Shown piece after piece: positions 35,259 to 45,860 of a stretch of DNA of 64,000 nt. The notes beneath the pieces were generated by a model. It saw nothing but the letters and a program-made list of their open reading frames with translations. It did no database searches and was not told where the DNA came from. The DNA is from CAIOYC01 sp965277345 (GTDB lineage Bacteria; Pseudomonadota; Alphaproteobacteria; Caulobacterales; Caulobacteraceae). Within the stretch, counting starts at the first letter, position 1. Every line of letters starts with the position of its first letter. The position numbers and the translations under genes were made by a program. The stretch covers positions 310,001 to 374,000 of the forward strand of contig CBDICI010000004.1 of the NCBI GenBank assembly GCA_965277345.1, written 5' to 3'.

Positions 35259-36586
35259 ATGCGCACCTCCGATTTCGATTTTCCCCTGCCGGAGGACCGC
35301 ATCGCGCTCCGCCCGGCCGAGCCGCGTGACGCGGCGCGGCTCCTGGTGGTGCGCCCCGGTGGCGCGCTGGAAGATGCGCACGTCCATGACCTGCCTGCCT
35401 TTCTGCAACCCGGCGATGTCATGGTGTTCAACGATACGCGGGTGATTCCCGCCCGCCTGTTCGGGATGCGCGAGCGGGATGGAAATCGGGTGGCGGTGCA
35501 GGCGACCCTGCTGAAGCGCCTCACCCCGGACCGCTGGACGGCGCTGGCCAAGCCGGGCAAGCGGTTGAGGTTGGGGGACGTGGTTGAATTTTCTCCTCCC
35601 CCGCAATGCGGAGGAGGTGGCGCGGCGCGAAGCGATGTGACGGAGGAGGCCGCGCCGACGCCAGCTGGACAGGGCGGCGCCGCCCCCTCCACCCCTTCGG
35701 GGTCCCCCTCCCCCGCTGCGCAGGGGAGGATTGAGGCCACGGTCGAAGCCAAGCACGATGACGGGTCGATCACTCTGGCCTTCGACCGGGCGGGTCCGGC
35801 GCTGGACGAGGCCATCCGCGAGACCGGCGTCATGCCGCTGCCGCCCTATATCGCGGCGCAACGCCCCGAGGACGCGCGCGACCGGGCCGACTACCAGACC
35901 GTCTATGCGCGCGAGGACGGTTCGGTGGCGGGGCCCACCGCCGGGCTGCACTTTACGCCGGACCTCTTGGCGCGGCTGGCGGCGGCGGGGGTAGAGGCCG
36001 CCTTCGTCACCCTGCACGTGGGCGCCGGCACCTTTCTGCCGGTGAAGGTGGACGATGTGTCGGACCACCGGATGCACGCCGAGACCGGCGAGGTTTCGGC
36101 CGAGACCGCCGCCAGGCTGAACGTAGCCCGGGCGGCGGGCGGGCGGATCGTCTGCGTCGGCACCACCTCGCTTCGCCTGCTGGAGAGCGCCACCGGCGAG
36201 GACGGCGTGATGCGGCCGTTCGCGGGCGACACCGCGATCTTCATCACCCCCGGCTACCGCTTCCGGGCCTGCGACGTGCTGATGACCAACTTCCACCTGC
36301 CCAAATCGACCCTGCTCATGCTGGTCTCCGCCTTCGCCGGGATGGAGGGGACGCGGGCGGCCTACGTCCACGCGGTGGAAGGCGGCTACCGGTTCTATTC
36401 CTACGGCGATGCGGGGCTGTGGTTTCTTGCGCCCTTCCCCCTCGATGGGGGAAGGGTCGGGGTTGGGGGTGCGACCCGCGGCCTATCCGGCGATGGAGTT
36501 GGAGGCGCCTCGACAGATATGCAGGCAAGCGCAGCGCCCTTCACCCCCACTCCCGACCTCTCCCCCATCGAGGGGGAGAGGAGCCG

Positions 36587-36590
<4 letters not shown>
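35259..36590 (+). CDS. queA: S-adenosylmethionine:tRNA ribosyltransferase-isomerase (with repeat-encoded insertions)
   Basis: QueA transfers the ribosyl part of SAM to preQ1-modified tRNA to make epoxyqueuosine. The 443 residues include the QueA landmarks [73 protein letters not shown] and [18 protein letters not shown]. It is about 100 residues longer than usual: about 47 extra (residues 112-158) come from a palindromic repeat at 35591-35731, and the last 50 or so from another at 36431-36580. Both keep the frame. Its stop overlaps the tgt ATG by 4 nt. Confidence 0.93.
35591..35731. repeat. Palindromic repeat inserted in frame inside queA
   Basis: About 141 bp (47 codons) with arms TCCTCCCCCGC...GCGGAGGAGG and CCCCTCC...GGGGAGGA, closely related to the intergenic copy at 33551-33695. 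It interrupts queA between LRLGDVVEF and [12 protein letters not shown]. It has no stop codon in the queA frame. Confidence 0.85.
36431..36580. repeat. Palindromic repeat at the 3' end of queA and the tgt ribosome site
   Basis: Left arm CCCTTCCCCCTCGATGGGGGAAGGG, right arm CTCTCCCCCATCGAGGGGGAGAGG, about 150 bp overall. It encodes the unusual C-terminal tail of QueA, and its right end (GGGGGAGAGGAG) supplies the Shine-Dalgarno sequence of tgt, 6 nt before its ATG. Confidence 0.85.
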
Positions 36591-37698
<1,108 letters not shown>

Positions 37699-37702
<4 letters not shown>

Positions 37703-38898
37703 GGTTCTGCGTTGGACACCGCGTGAAGCGGCGCCTCCACAGTGGTCTTTTCGATCCTGGCCGACCGTTGCATCTCGCCGCCGATCCAGGTGGCCCATAC
37801 CGCACCGTCTTCGTCGAGCGCCACGAGGTCGGCGCGCTTGCCCGGCGCGATCGAACCGCGATCCTCCAGGCCCAGGAAAGCGGCGGGCGCACCGCTGGCC
37901 ATGACACAGGCTTGAGGCAGGGTCAGGCCGAGCATCGTCTGCGCATTCCCCACGGCGCGAGCCATGTCGAGGTTGGAGCCGGCGAGCACGCCGTTTTCGT
38001 CGTAACAGGCGCCGTCGCGGACGAAGATGGTCCGCCCCTGCAGGTCGAAATTTAGCTTGTCGTCGCCGACGCAGGGCATGGCGTCGGTGACCAGCATGAA
38101 ACGGTCCAGGGGGCGGCAGCGAAGGGCGACCCTCAGCGTCGCCGGATCCACGTGCTCGCCATCGACGATCAGGCCCGCCCAGGCCGCCCGATCCTCCAGC
38201 ACCGCGCCGACCACGCCGGGTTTGCGGCTGGTCAGCGGCGACATGGCGTTGAACAGGTGGGTGACGCCGGTCAGCCCGCTGGCCAGAGCGCGTCTCATGG
38301 TCTCGTATCCGGCATTGGTGTGTCCGGCGGCGACAATGACGCCCGCCTCGGCAAGTTCGGAGATGCAAGCCGGCGCCACCGTCTCCGGGGCCAGGGTCAC
38401 CAGCGTTCGGCCGCGCTTCAGGGAGGTGAGGATCTCGAACCCCTCCGCGTCCAGGGTGCGCAGCTTGGCGTCGTCATGAATGCCCTTGCGCAGGGGGTTG
38501 AGGAACGGGCCTTCGATATGGATGCCGAGCAGACCGGGCGCGCCGGCGGCCATGGCGGCGTCCACCGCGGCCACGGCGCGGCGGATGACGGCGAAGTCGT
38601 CGCTGATCAGGGTGGGTAGGAAGCCGGTGGCGCCGAAACGACGGTGGGCGCGGCCGATGGCCTCGATCCCCTCCGCCGTGGGCGCGTCGTTGAACAGGAC
38701 GCCGCCGCCGCCATTGACCTGGGTGTCGATGAAGCCGGGCGCCAAGGTGAGCCCTTCCAGATCGACGCGCTCCATCCCGGCCGGAAGCCGGCCGACCGCC
38801 GCCACCGCTTCGATACGGCCCTGGCCGATCACCACCGCGTGACCGTCGAGCACGGCGTCGCCGGTCACGATGCGGGCATTGACGAGGGCGGTCGGCAT
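37699..38898 (-). CDS. nagA: N-acetylglucosamine-6-phosphate deacetylase
   Basis: NagA removes the acetyl group from GlcNAc-6-phosphate, the first cytoplasmic step of GlcNAc use. The 399-residue amidohydrolase shows [19 protein letters not shown], the metal Glu in [18 protein letters not shown], metal His in [10 protein letters not shown] and [11 protein letters not shown], and the catalytic Asp in MLVTDAMP. I chose ATG 38898. The stop of the upstream deaminase overlaps it by 1 nt (TGATG). Last gene of the leftward nag operon. Confidence 0.96.
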
Positions 38899-39953
38899 CA
38901 AAGCGTCTCTGTCACCTTCCGGAGGTGGGGCGGCCGATCGGGATCGAAGCCGCGCGCCACAGCAAGGCTGGCCGCCATCCGATAGAAGCTCTGGATCATG
39001 AGCAGGGGTTGCAGCACCGGATGGGTCGTCTCGGTGGGCAAATGCAGGCTACCGGCGGCGTCGAACCCGGCGGCGACGACCCTCGCCCCGCGCCCGGTAA
39101 ACTCCGCGGCAAGCGCAGAGACGCTCTCCAGCGTCTCGTCGTCCTGCGCCAGCATCAGCACGGGGAAGCCCGGGCCGACGATGGCCATGGGGCCGTGGCG
39201 AACCTCCGCTGCGCTGAACGCTTCGGCGTGCAGGCCGGCGGTCTCCTTCAGTTTCAGCGCGGCCTCCTGCGCCACGCCATAGCCGAGGCCGCGGCCGATC
39301 ACATACAGACCTTGAGCGTCCAGCAGCGCCTCAACCCCCGCGCTCCAGTCAAGCCTCCAGGCCAGACCCAGCATGGTCGGCGCTTCCGCCAGGGCGACCG
39401 ATAGCCCCTCGTCCCCGGTCCAGGCGGCGATCAGTTGGGTCACAGCGGCGAGCGAGGCGATGTAGGACTTGGTGGCGGCGACGCTGGTCTCCGGCCCGGC
39501 GCGAAGAGGGATGAAGAGGTCGGCTAATTGCTCCACCGGTGAATCCGGGGCGTTAACGAGGGCGACCACCACCGCCCCTCCCGCCTTGGCCGCCCGCACC
39601 GCCTTGACCAGATCGGGACTGCGCCCGGACTGGGAAATGACCAGGAACACCACGCCGTCGAAGGTGGGGAACGCCTCATAGACCGAGCTCACCGAGAGGG
39701 CCGCCGAGGCGGTCGGCAGACCGAGCCGGGTCTCGATCAGATACTTGGCGAAGGTGGCGGCGTGATCCGATGAGCCCCGGCCGCAGGTGACCACGGTATG
39801 CGGGTGGAGGGCGCGCAGCCGCCGGCCGGCCTCGGCGCAGATCTCGGCGTTGCATGACAGCAGGCGGCGCACCACCGCAGGCCCCTCCGCCGCCTCCTTG
39901 AACATCAGGCTCCGTTCGGCCCCGCTCGTGGATACGGACTCGATCACACCCAT
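38898..39953 (-). CDS. SIS-domain glucosamine-6-phosphate deaminase (NagB-II type)
   Basis: A 351-residue protein with two sugar isomerase (SIS) domains, GlmS-like but without the glutaminase domain. The marks are VVTCGRGSSDHAATFAKYL, SVYEAFPTFDGVVFLVISQS, SGRSPDLVKAVRAAK and AGPETSVAATKSYIASLAAV. In nag operons of this type the protein replaces classical NagB and converts glucosamine-6-P to fructose-6-P plus ammonia. The lack of any NagB in the locus supports this. Coupled to nagA by overlap and preceded by the GntR gene (10-bp gap). Confidence 0.9.
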   Translation of the reverse strand: MGVIESVSTSGAERSLMFKEAAEGPAVVRRLLSCNAEICAEAGRRLRALHPHTVVTCGRGSSDHAATFAKYLIETRLGLPTASAALSVSSVYEAFPTFDGVVFLVISQSGRSPDLVKAVRAAKAGGAVVVALVNAPDSPVEQLADLFIPLRAGPETSVAATKSYIASLAAVTQLIAAWTGDEGLSVALAEAPTMLGLAWRLDWSAGVEALLDAQGLYVIGRGLGYGVAQEAALKLKETAGLHAEAFSAAEVRHGPMAIVGPGFPVLMLAQDDETLESVSALAAEFTGRGARVVAAGFDAAGSLHLPTETTHPVLQPLLMIQSFYRMAASLAVARGFDPDRPPHLRKVTETL

Positions 39954-39963
39954 ACTCCGGGCT

Positions 39964-40710
39964 TCAACTCTGCAAGGTCGAAAGTTCGGCGACGAAGTCG
40001 TAAGCGTCGCCGCGATAAAAGGATTGGGTCAGTTCCACCGCCTGCCCGTCGGCGAGGAAGCCGCGCCGCTCGATCAGCAGGCCCGCGTCGCGAGATTTCA
40101 CACCCAGTAGATCGGCCTGCTCGGCCGTGAACAGCACGGCCCGCAACCGCTGCAGGGCGCGCACCGGGCGATGGCCGGTACGCTCCAACGCGTCATAGAG
40201 CGAAGCATCCACGGCCTCGGCCGACTCCAGCGCATAGGCCGGCACCGTGGAAAATTCGAGCGCCATGGTCACCCCGTCCGCATAGCGGATGCGGTTGAAG
40301 CGATAGACCGCCGTTCCGGGGCTGAGACCCATGGCCATGCTCTCCTCCGGCGTCACCGCACCGCGCGAACGGCTCAACCACACACTGTGGGCGGTGCGCC
40401 CGCGCGCCGCCATGTCTTCGGAGAACGAGGACAGCTTGGAGAAGTTCTTCTCCACCCGCGCGGCGACGAAGGTGCCCGCGCCCTGGCGACGGATCAGGAG
40501 CCCTTCGTTGACCAGACCGTCCAGCGCCTTGCGCACGGTGATGCGGGAGATGTCGAACACTTCCGCCAGGTCGCGTTCGGCCGGCAGGGCGTCTTCGGGC
40601 GACAGGACGCGCTCGTTGATCGCCTGGCGCAACGCCCGCTGAAGCTGCTGATACAGCGGCGCGTGGTCGGCGGGGTCCAGGCCCCCGATCCTGTCCGCAA
40701 AGGATGTCAA
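39964..40710 (-). CDS. GntR/HutC-family repressor of the nag genes
   Basis: A 248-residue regulator with an N-terminal winged helix (PLYQQLQRALRQAINERVLS, DALPAERDLAEVFDISRITV, RKALDGLVNEGLLIRRQGAG) and a C-terminal UTRA ligand domain of the HutC type. Homologues bind GlcNAc-6-P or GlcN-6-P and repress nag genes. It heads the nagA-side operon and faces the TonB receptor gene across 255 bp that contain repeated ATTGG elements, the likely operators. Confidence 0.92.
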   Translation of the reverse strand: MTSFADRIGGLDPADHAPLYQQLQRALRQAINERVLSPEDALPAERDLAEVFDISRITVRKALDGLVNEGLLIRRQGAGTFVAARVEKNFSKLSSFSEDMAARGRTAHSVWLSRSRGAVTPEESMAMGLSPGTAVYRFNRIRYADGVTMALEFSTVPAYALESAEAVDASLYDALERTGHRPVRALQRLRAVLFTAEQADLLGVKSRDAGLLIERRGFLADGQAVELTQSFYRGDAYDFVAELSTLQS

Positions 40711-40784
40711 TATCGCTCCCCCATGACCGCCAGACTCAATCTGCGCCGTGCAGCGGATTCGTGTAGCACCAAACCATTATAATA

Positions 40785-40919
40785 CCAATAGACCGGATTG
40801 GCTTTTGATTGGACTTATTTTGGGCTTGCATTTTGTGAAGGATTGGCGAAAGCTTCGAGCTTCAGAGCGTCGGGAAGGCTTCTCAGCGCGCTATTGGGCT
40901 CTAATTGGCATTACATTGG
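40785..40919. promoter_or_regulatory. Phased ATTGG repeats in the divergent nag control region
   Basis: ATTGG occurs at 40797, 40808, 40842, 40893, 40904 and 40915 (start positions). Within each cluster the spacing is exactly 11 bp, near one helical turn. CCAAT at 40785-40789 makes an inverted repeat with the first copy (CCAAT-N7-ATTGG). The array lies between the GntR gene and the TonB receptor gene, so it probably binds the repressor or another regulator. Function inferred from place and regularity. Confidence 0.55.
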
Positions 40920-40965
40920 CTCTGCGACGACAGGCCGGACGCCACAGATCGGGGGAGATGGGGTG

Positions 40966-43668
40966 ATGCGTTTCAAGGCGATTTGCGTAACGTCCGCAAG
41001 CGTGGCGGTTCTGGCCGTGGCGGCGCCCGCCTTGGCGCAACAGGCGCCGATGTCCACCGCCCAGGCGGCCGACAGCGAAGTCATCGTCACCGGCGTGCGC
41101 CAAGCGCTGGAAAAAGCCATCCAGGTCAAGAAGCAGGCCTATGACCAGGTGGATGTCATCTCGGCCGAGGATGTGGGCAAGCTGCCCGACCGCAACGTGG
41201 CCGACGCGCTGCAACGCCTGCCCGGCATCAACACCACCTCGGCAGCGTCCGGTGAAGGCGGGTTCGACGAAAACGACCGTGTCTCGATCCGCGGCACCTC
41301 GCCCAGCCTCACCCAGGTGACCATCGACGGCCACTCGGTCTCCACCGGCGACTGGTTCATCCTCGACCAGTTCTCCACCGTCGGCCGCTCGATCAGCTTC
41401 ACCCTGTTGCCGCAGGAGATCCTGTCCCAGGCGGAGGTCTACAAGACCCAGGACGCCTCGCTGCTGGAAGGCGGCGTGGCCGGCGCCATCGACCTGCAGA
41501 CCCGCAGCCCGCTGGACCTCCATCGCGGCCTGACCTTCGAGGGCTCGCTGGAGGGCGCCTACAACAGCCTGTCCGGGGACACCAAACCACAGGTCTCGGG
41601 CCTGGTGGGCTGGAGGAGCGAGGACGGGACGTTCGGCGTCATCGTGCAGGGCTTCTACGAGGACCGGACGCTGCGTCGCTACGGTCAGGAGACGCTCGGC
41701 TACACCACCATTACCAGCGGCACGGCGACGGGGGCGGCGATCCCCGCGCTGGTCGGCGTGACGGCGCCGACCCTGATCGGCTCGACCTACTTCCAGCAGG
41801 AGCGCGAGCGCGAAGGCGGCGATATCGCCGTCGCCTGGCGGCCCAACGATCGGGCCGAGTTCAAACTGACCGGCTTCTATTCCAAGCTCAACGCCACCAA
41901 CGTCAACGACAACTACATGTACTGGGGCTCGAACGAGCTAAACAACAACGTGCCGACCTCCTACCGGGTGGTGAACAACACGCTGGTGGCGGCGACCTTC
42001 CCGCTCAACAATCCGGCCGGAACGCCCCAGGACGGCCTGATCGTCGACAACATCACCCGCCCGGACGCCCAGGGTAAGAGCTATTACGTCAACCTCGACG
42101 GCAAGTACCGGCTGAGCGATACCCTGACCCTCAAGGCCCAGGTCGGCTATACCGAGGGCGTGGGCTTCACCCCCACCGAGCCCGCCTACGAAGTGGACGC
42201 CGCCACGGGCATCTCCTACCAGCCTTCCGGCAATGGCTGGCAGGTCACACCCACCAATGTGAACGCCCAGAGCCCCGCCGGCCTCGCCGACGACTGGTCC
42301 TGGAACGAGACCTTCAAGTCGGTGGACAAGGAACTCTACGCCAAGTTCGACGGCGACTGGGCCTGGAACAACGGCGTGTTCAAGGACCTGCTGTTCGGGG
42401 CGCGCATCGCCGATCACAAACGCACGGTCACCGGCTACGACCGGGGCTGCTCCCTCGGCAATGACGGGCAGTGCTTCACCGCGGGAGCCCAGCCGTTTTC
42501 CGCCACCAACCCGGTCCCCTATCCCGGTGGATTCAATGCCGGCGACCTCGGCGTGCCGGGGCTTCTGATTCCTATCGCCGGCAATCCCGGCACGATCGAC
42601 AACATCGTCAATTCGATCACGGACCCGGCCCGCGGGCCGATCTCGCATATCATCCAGGCGCAGAACTATTATTGGCCGGGCGCCTTCTCGGTGAAGGAGC
42701 GCGACGTGGCCGGCTATGTGATGGCCAGGGTCGGCGGCGAGGGCTGGCGCGGCAACTTCGGCGTACGCTTTGTCGATACCCGTGAACAGGCGAACGTGAA
42801 CGTGTCCGACCCCGCGGGGACCCACGCCGGGGACATCACCACCTCGGCCTACGGCGATTTCTACGTCGCGAATGTCACGCACGACTATTTCGACGTGCTG
42901 CCGAGCGCCAACTTCACGTTCGATCTGACCCGCAAGCTGTTCCTGCGGGTGTCGGCGGCGGAGACCTTGTCACGGCCGGACTTTTCGGCGCTGGGCGGCA
43001 CGGTGTCGCTCACCGACACCAATCTGACCGGCAACGGCGGCAATCCGAACCTGAAGCCGATCAAGGCGGCGGTGTACGATGCGGCGCTGGAATACTATTA
43101 CGGCCCGTCGTCGATCGCCGCGGTCAGCCTGTTCTATGACGACCTGTCGTCCTATGTGACCTACGGCGTCTCGAATGGAACCTACTATTCGGCCTTCTAT
43201 AACGCCATCAAGACCTATGCGATCTCCTCGCCCATCAACACCTCCGGCGAATTGAAGGGGGTGGAGTTCCAGGTACAGCAGCCGCTGCCCTACCACTTCG
43301 GCGTCCAACTCAACTTCACCTATGTGGATGGGCACGAGACCTCGGGCGCGCCGCTCGTCGGCACCTCGAAGATCACCTATAACGCGGTGGGCTATTACGA
43401 GGATCGGTGGCTGAGCGCGCGTCTGGCCTACACCTACCGCTCGCACTTCTTTGTGGGTCTGGACCGGTCGGCGGCGGAGAACCAGGACAACTACGGCTCG
43501 CTCGACGCCTCGCTAAACTTCAAGGTGACGCCCACCGTCACCTTCAGTGTCGATGCGCTGAACCTGACCAACAACCTGTTGAAATACTATGCCGACAACA
43601 AGACCCAGCCTCGCGCCGTCTATGAGAACGGCACCCAGGTCTATGCCGGCGTGCATGTGAAATTCTGA
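40966..43668 (+). CDS. TonB-dependent outer membrane receptor (GlcNAc/chitin-oligosaccharide uptake)
   Basis: A 900-residue outer-membrane transporter. It has a signal peptide (AVLAVAAPALAQQ), a TonB-box-type DSEVIVTGVRQALEKAI, and a plug domain (KLPDRNVADALQRLPGINTT, VSIRGTSPSLTQVTIDGHSV, SQAEVYKTQDASLLEGGVAG). A 22-strand-type barrel ends in a terminal Phe (VYAGVHVKF). Of the possible starts I chose ATG 40966 after GGGGGAG, since the signal peptide begins there. In Caulobacter a similar receptor in the nag cluster takes up GlcNAc and chitin oligosaccharides. Followed by a terminator hairpin. Confidence 0.94.
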   Translation: MRFKAICVTSASVAVLAVAAPALAQQAPMSTAQAADSEVIVTGVRQALEKAIQVKKQAYDQVDVISAEDVGKLPDRNVADALQRLPGINTTSAASGEGGFDENDRVSIRGTSPSLTQVTIDGHSVSTGDWFILDQFSTVGRSISFTLLPQEILSQAEVYKTQDASLLEGGVAGAIDLQTRSPLDLHRGLTFEGSLEGAYNSLSGDTKPQVSGLVGWRSEDGTFGVIVQGFYEDRTLRRYGQETLGYTTITSGTATGAAIPALVGVTAPTLIGSTYFQQEREREGGDIAVAWRPNDRAEFKLTGFYSKLNATNVNDNYMYWGSNELNNNVPTSYRVVNNTLVAATFPLNNPAGTPQDGLIVDNITRPDAQGKSYYVNLDGKYRLSDTLTLKAQVGYTEGVGFTPTEPAYEVDAATGISYQPSGNGWQVTPTNVNAQSPAGLADDWSWNETFKSVDKELYAKFDGDWAWNNGVFKDLLFGARIADHKRTVTGYDRGCSLGNDGQCFTAGAQPFSATNPVPYPGGFNAGDLGVPGLLIPIAGNPGTIDNIVNSITDPARGPISHIIQAQNYYWPGAFSVKERDVAGYVMARVGGEGWRGNFGVRFVDTREQANVNVSDPAGTHAGDITTSAYGDFYVANVTHDYFDVLPSANFTFDLTRKLFLRVSAAETLSRPDFSALGGTVSLTDTNLTGNGGNPNLKPIKAAVYDAALEYYYGPSSIAAVSLFYDDLSSYVTYGVSNGTYYSAFYNAIKTYAISSPINTSGELKGVEFQVQQPLPYHFGVQLNFTYVDGHETSGAPLVGTSKITYNAVGYYEDRWLSARLAYTYRSHFFVGLDRSAAENQDNYGSLDASLNFKVTPTVTFSVDALNLTNNLLKYYADNKTQPRAVYENGTQVYAGVHVKF

Positions 43669-43684
43669 AGCCGCCCCTCGCCTC

Positions 43685-43720
43685 GGGACCGGTCCGCAAG
43701 GGCCGGTCCCGCCCTTTTCA
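43685..43720 (+). terminator. Terminator-like hairpin after the TonB receptor gene
   Basis: GGGACCGG pairs with CCGGTCCC (43685-43692 with 43703-43710), followed by GCCCTTTTCA. It sits between the receptor gene and the hexosaminidase and could reduce read-through into the enzyme genes. Confidence 0.65.
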
Positions 43721-43766
43721 GCCCGGCCTTTTCATCCCGTGATTTAGCGGCGCATCATCCGATCCC

Positions 43767-45860
43767 ATGCAGGCCGCTTCCGCCCTTTTCTCGATCGCCG
43801 CCCTGTTCCTCGGCAGCATGGCCTTCGGCGGCGTGGCCCGCGCCGCGCCCGCGCCGTCGCTGCTTCCGCTTCCCGCCTCGATGACCGTGCGGTCCGGCGC
43901 CTTCGCGCCGCCGCCGATCATCGGCGTCTCGGTCCCTGTGGGCGATGCCGCCGCCCGTCTGGACGCGCAATGGCTCGCGACCGAGGCCGCCCGCATCGGC
44001 AAACTCAAGGTCAGGATCGGTGGGGCGCGCGCCGCCGTCACCTTCGCCCGCGCCCCGGCCAGCGCGGCGCTGGGCGAGGAGGGCTATACCCTCGACATCG
44101 ACGCCAAGGGCCTGCACATCGCCGCCGCCACGGACGCCGGACTGTTTCATGGCGCGGCCACGGCGCTGCAACTGCTGACGCCGGGGCCGGCGTCCGCGAG
44201 GCCCGTTCCCCTGCCGTATCTGCACATCGCCGACACGCCGCGGTTCCCCTGGCGCGGCCTCATGCTCGACAGCGCCCGCCACCTCCAGTCCGTCGCTTTG
44301 ATCGAAGCCTTGCTCGACCAGATGGCGCGTTACAAGCTGAACACCTTCCACTGGCACCTGACCGACGATCAGGGCTGGCGGCTGGAAATCAGGAAGTATC
44401 CGCGTTTGACGGCGGTGGGCGGCTGGCGAGTGGAGGCCGGGGTTCCACATCGACTCGACATCGACCGCACAACCGGGAGGCCCCGGCGCTATGGCGGCTT
44501 CTACACCCAGGCCGAGGTGCGGGCGGTGGTGGCCTATGCCGCCGCGCGGGGCATCACCGTCGTGCCCGAGATCGAAATGCCGGGTCACGCTTCCGCGGCG
44601 ATCTTCGCCTATCCGGAGCTTGGCCTGAAGCCGGTCGATCCGGCGACCCTGGGCGACTGGGGGGTGTTCCCCAACCTCTATGCGCCGAATGCCCGCACCG
44701 AAGCCTTCCTCGAGGCGGTGCTGACCGAGGTGATGGATCTTTTCCCCGGCCGTTATATCCACGTGGGCGGCGATGAGGCGGTCAAGGACTACTGGAAGAC
44801 CTCGCCCGTCGTGCAGGCGCAGATCAGACAGCTCGGCCTCAAGGACGAGGACGAACTGCAGGGCTGGTTCATCAACCGCATAGGCCGCTTCCTCGCCGCG
44901 CACGGCCGCAAGCTGATCGGGTGGGACGAGATACTGCAGGGCGGCCTGCCGGAGGATGCGGCGGTGATGTCCTGGCACGGCATCTCGGGCGGAATCCAGG
45001 CGGCGAAGCTCGGCCACGATGCGGTGCTGACGCCCGGTATGCCCTTCTATTTCGACAACCGCCTCTCGCCCGCCAATGACGAACCGCCGGGGCGGGGGTT
45101 GGTGATCGCGCTCTCGGACGTCTATGCCTACGACCCCCTGCCGCCGTCCATCGACGCCGCCGTCGCCGGCCATATTCTCGGCATCCAGGCCAATGTCTGG
45201 ACCGAGCACATCCGTCTGCAGGACCGGGTGGAGCACATGGCCTTCCCACGCGCCGCCGCATTGGCCGAAATAGGCTGGTCGCCCCAGGCCGCGCGAAGCT
45301 GGCCGGATTTCCTGAGCCGCCTCCGGCCCGCCATGCGACGGGACGAAGCCATGGGCCTACGACCTGCGGAAAGTGCGCTGTCGCCCAGGGCCACGGCGAT
45401 CTCCAATCCCCAGACGCGGGACAATCACCAGCTCATGCTGTGCTCCACCGGCGGCGCGCTGAACCTGGAGGCGCCGGGACCCGTCGCTTCCGAGCACCGC
45501 CCCACCTATCTGGCCGATTTCACCAACCCCTGCTGGCAGTGGAAGGACGCGGACATGACCGGCGTCGCCCGCATCGCCATCGCCGCCGGGCGGCTGCCGT
45601 TCAACTTCCTCGGCGTCGATGACGACAAGATTCCGCTCCGGCGGCAAACCACCGCCGAGGGGGAGTTGATCGTCCACGCCGACGGTTGCGACGGGCCGGT
45701 GATCGCCACCGTGCCGATGCCCTGGGTCGGCGCCGACCCCCAAGCCCGGGTATCGGGCCGGATCGATCCGCTGTCGGGACGCCACGACCTCTGCTTCCTG
45801 TTCACACGCGCGACGCTCGATCCGTGGTGGGCGCTGGGCTCGGTGGAACTGAAGCCGTGA
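43767..45860 (+). CDS. Family 20 beta-N-acetylhexosaminidase
   Basis: A 697-residue secreted glycoside hydrolase family 20 enzyme that releases GlcNAc from chitin oligosaccharides. It has a signal peptide (residues about 1-26), an N-terminal GH20b domain, and a TIM barrel with WRGLMLDSARHL, NTFHWHLTDDQGWRLEI and PEIEMPGHASAAI. The catalytic Asp-Glu pair is in HVGGDE (D336, E337). A C-terminal beta domain follows. It lies 98 bp after the receptor gene and overlaps the PTS gene by 4 nt (GTGA), a fit with periplasmic breakdown of imported oligomers. Confidence 0.95.
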   Translation: MQAASALFSIAALFLGSMAFGGVARAAPAPSLLPLPASMTVRSGAFAPPPIIGVSVPVGDAAARLDAQWLATEAARIGKLKVRIGGARAAVTFARAPASAALGEEGYTLDIDAKGLHIAAATDAGLFHGAATALQLLTPGPASARPVPLPYLHIADTPRFPWRGLMLDSARHLQSVALIEALLDQMARYKLNTFHWHLTDDQGWRLEIRKYPRLTAVGGWRVEAGVPHRLDIDRTTGRPRRYGGFYTQAEVRAVVAYAAARGITVVPEIEMPGHASAAIFAYPELGLKPVDPATLGDWGVFPNLYAPNARTEAFLEAVLTEVMDLFPGRYIHVGGDEAVKDYWKTSPVVQAQIRQLGLKDEDELQGWFINRIGRFLAAHGRKLIGWDEILQGGLPEDAAVMSWHGISGGIQAAKLGHDAVLTPGMPFYFDNRLSPANDEPPGRGLVIALSDVYAYDPLPPSIDAAVAGHILGIQANVWTEHIRLQDRVEHMAFPRAAALAEIGWSPQAARSWPDFLSRLRPAMRRDEAMGLRPAESALSPRATAISNPQTRDNHQLMLCSTGGALNLEAPGPVASEHRPTYLADFTNPCWQWKDADMTGVARIAIAAGRLPFNFLGVDDDKIPLRRQTTAEGELIVHADGCDGPVIATVPMPWVGADPQARVSGRIDPLSGRHDLCFLFTRATLDPWWALGSVELKP

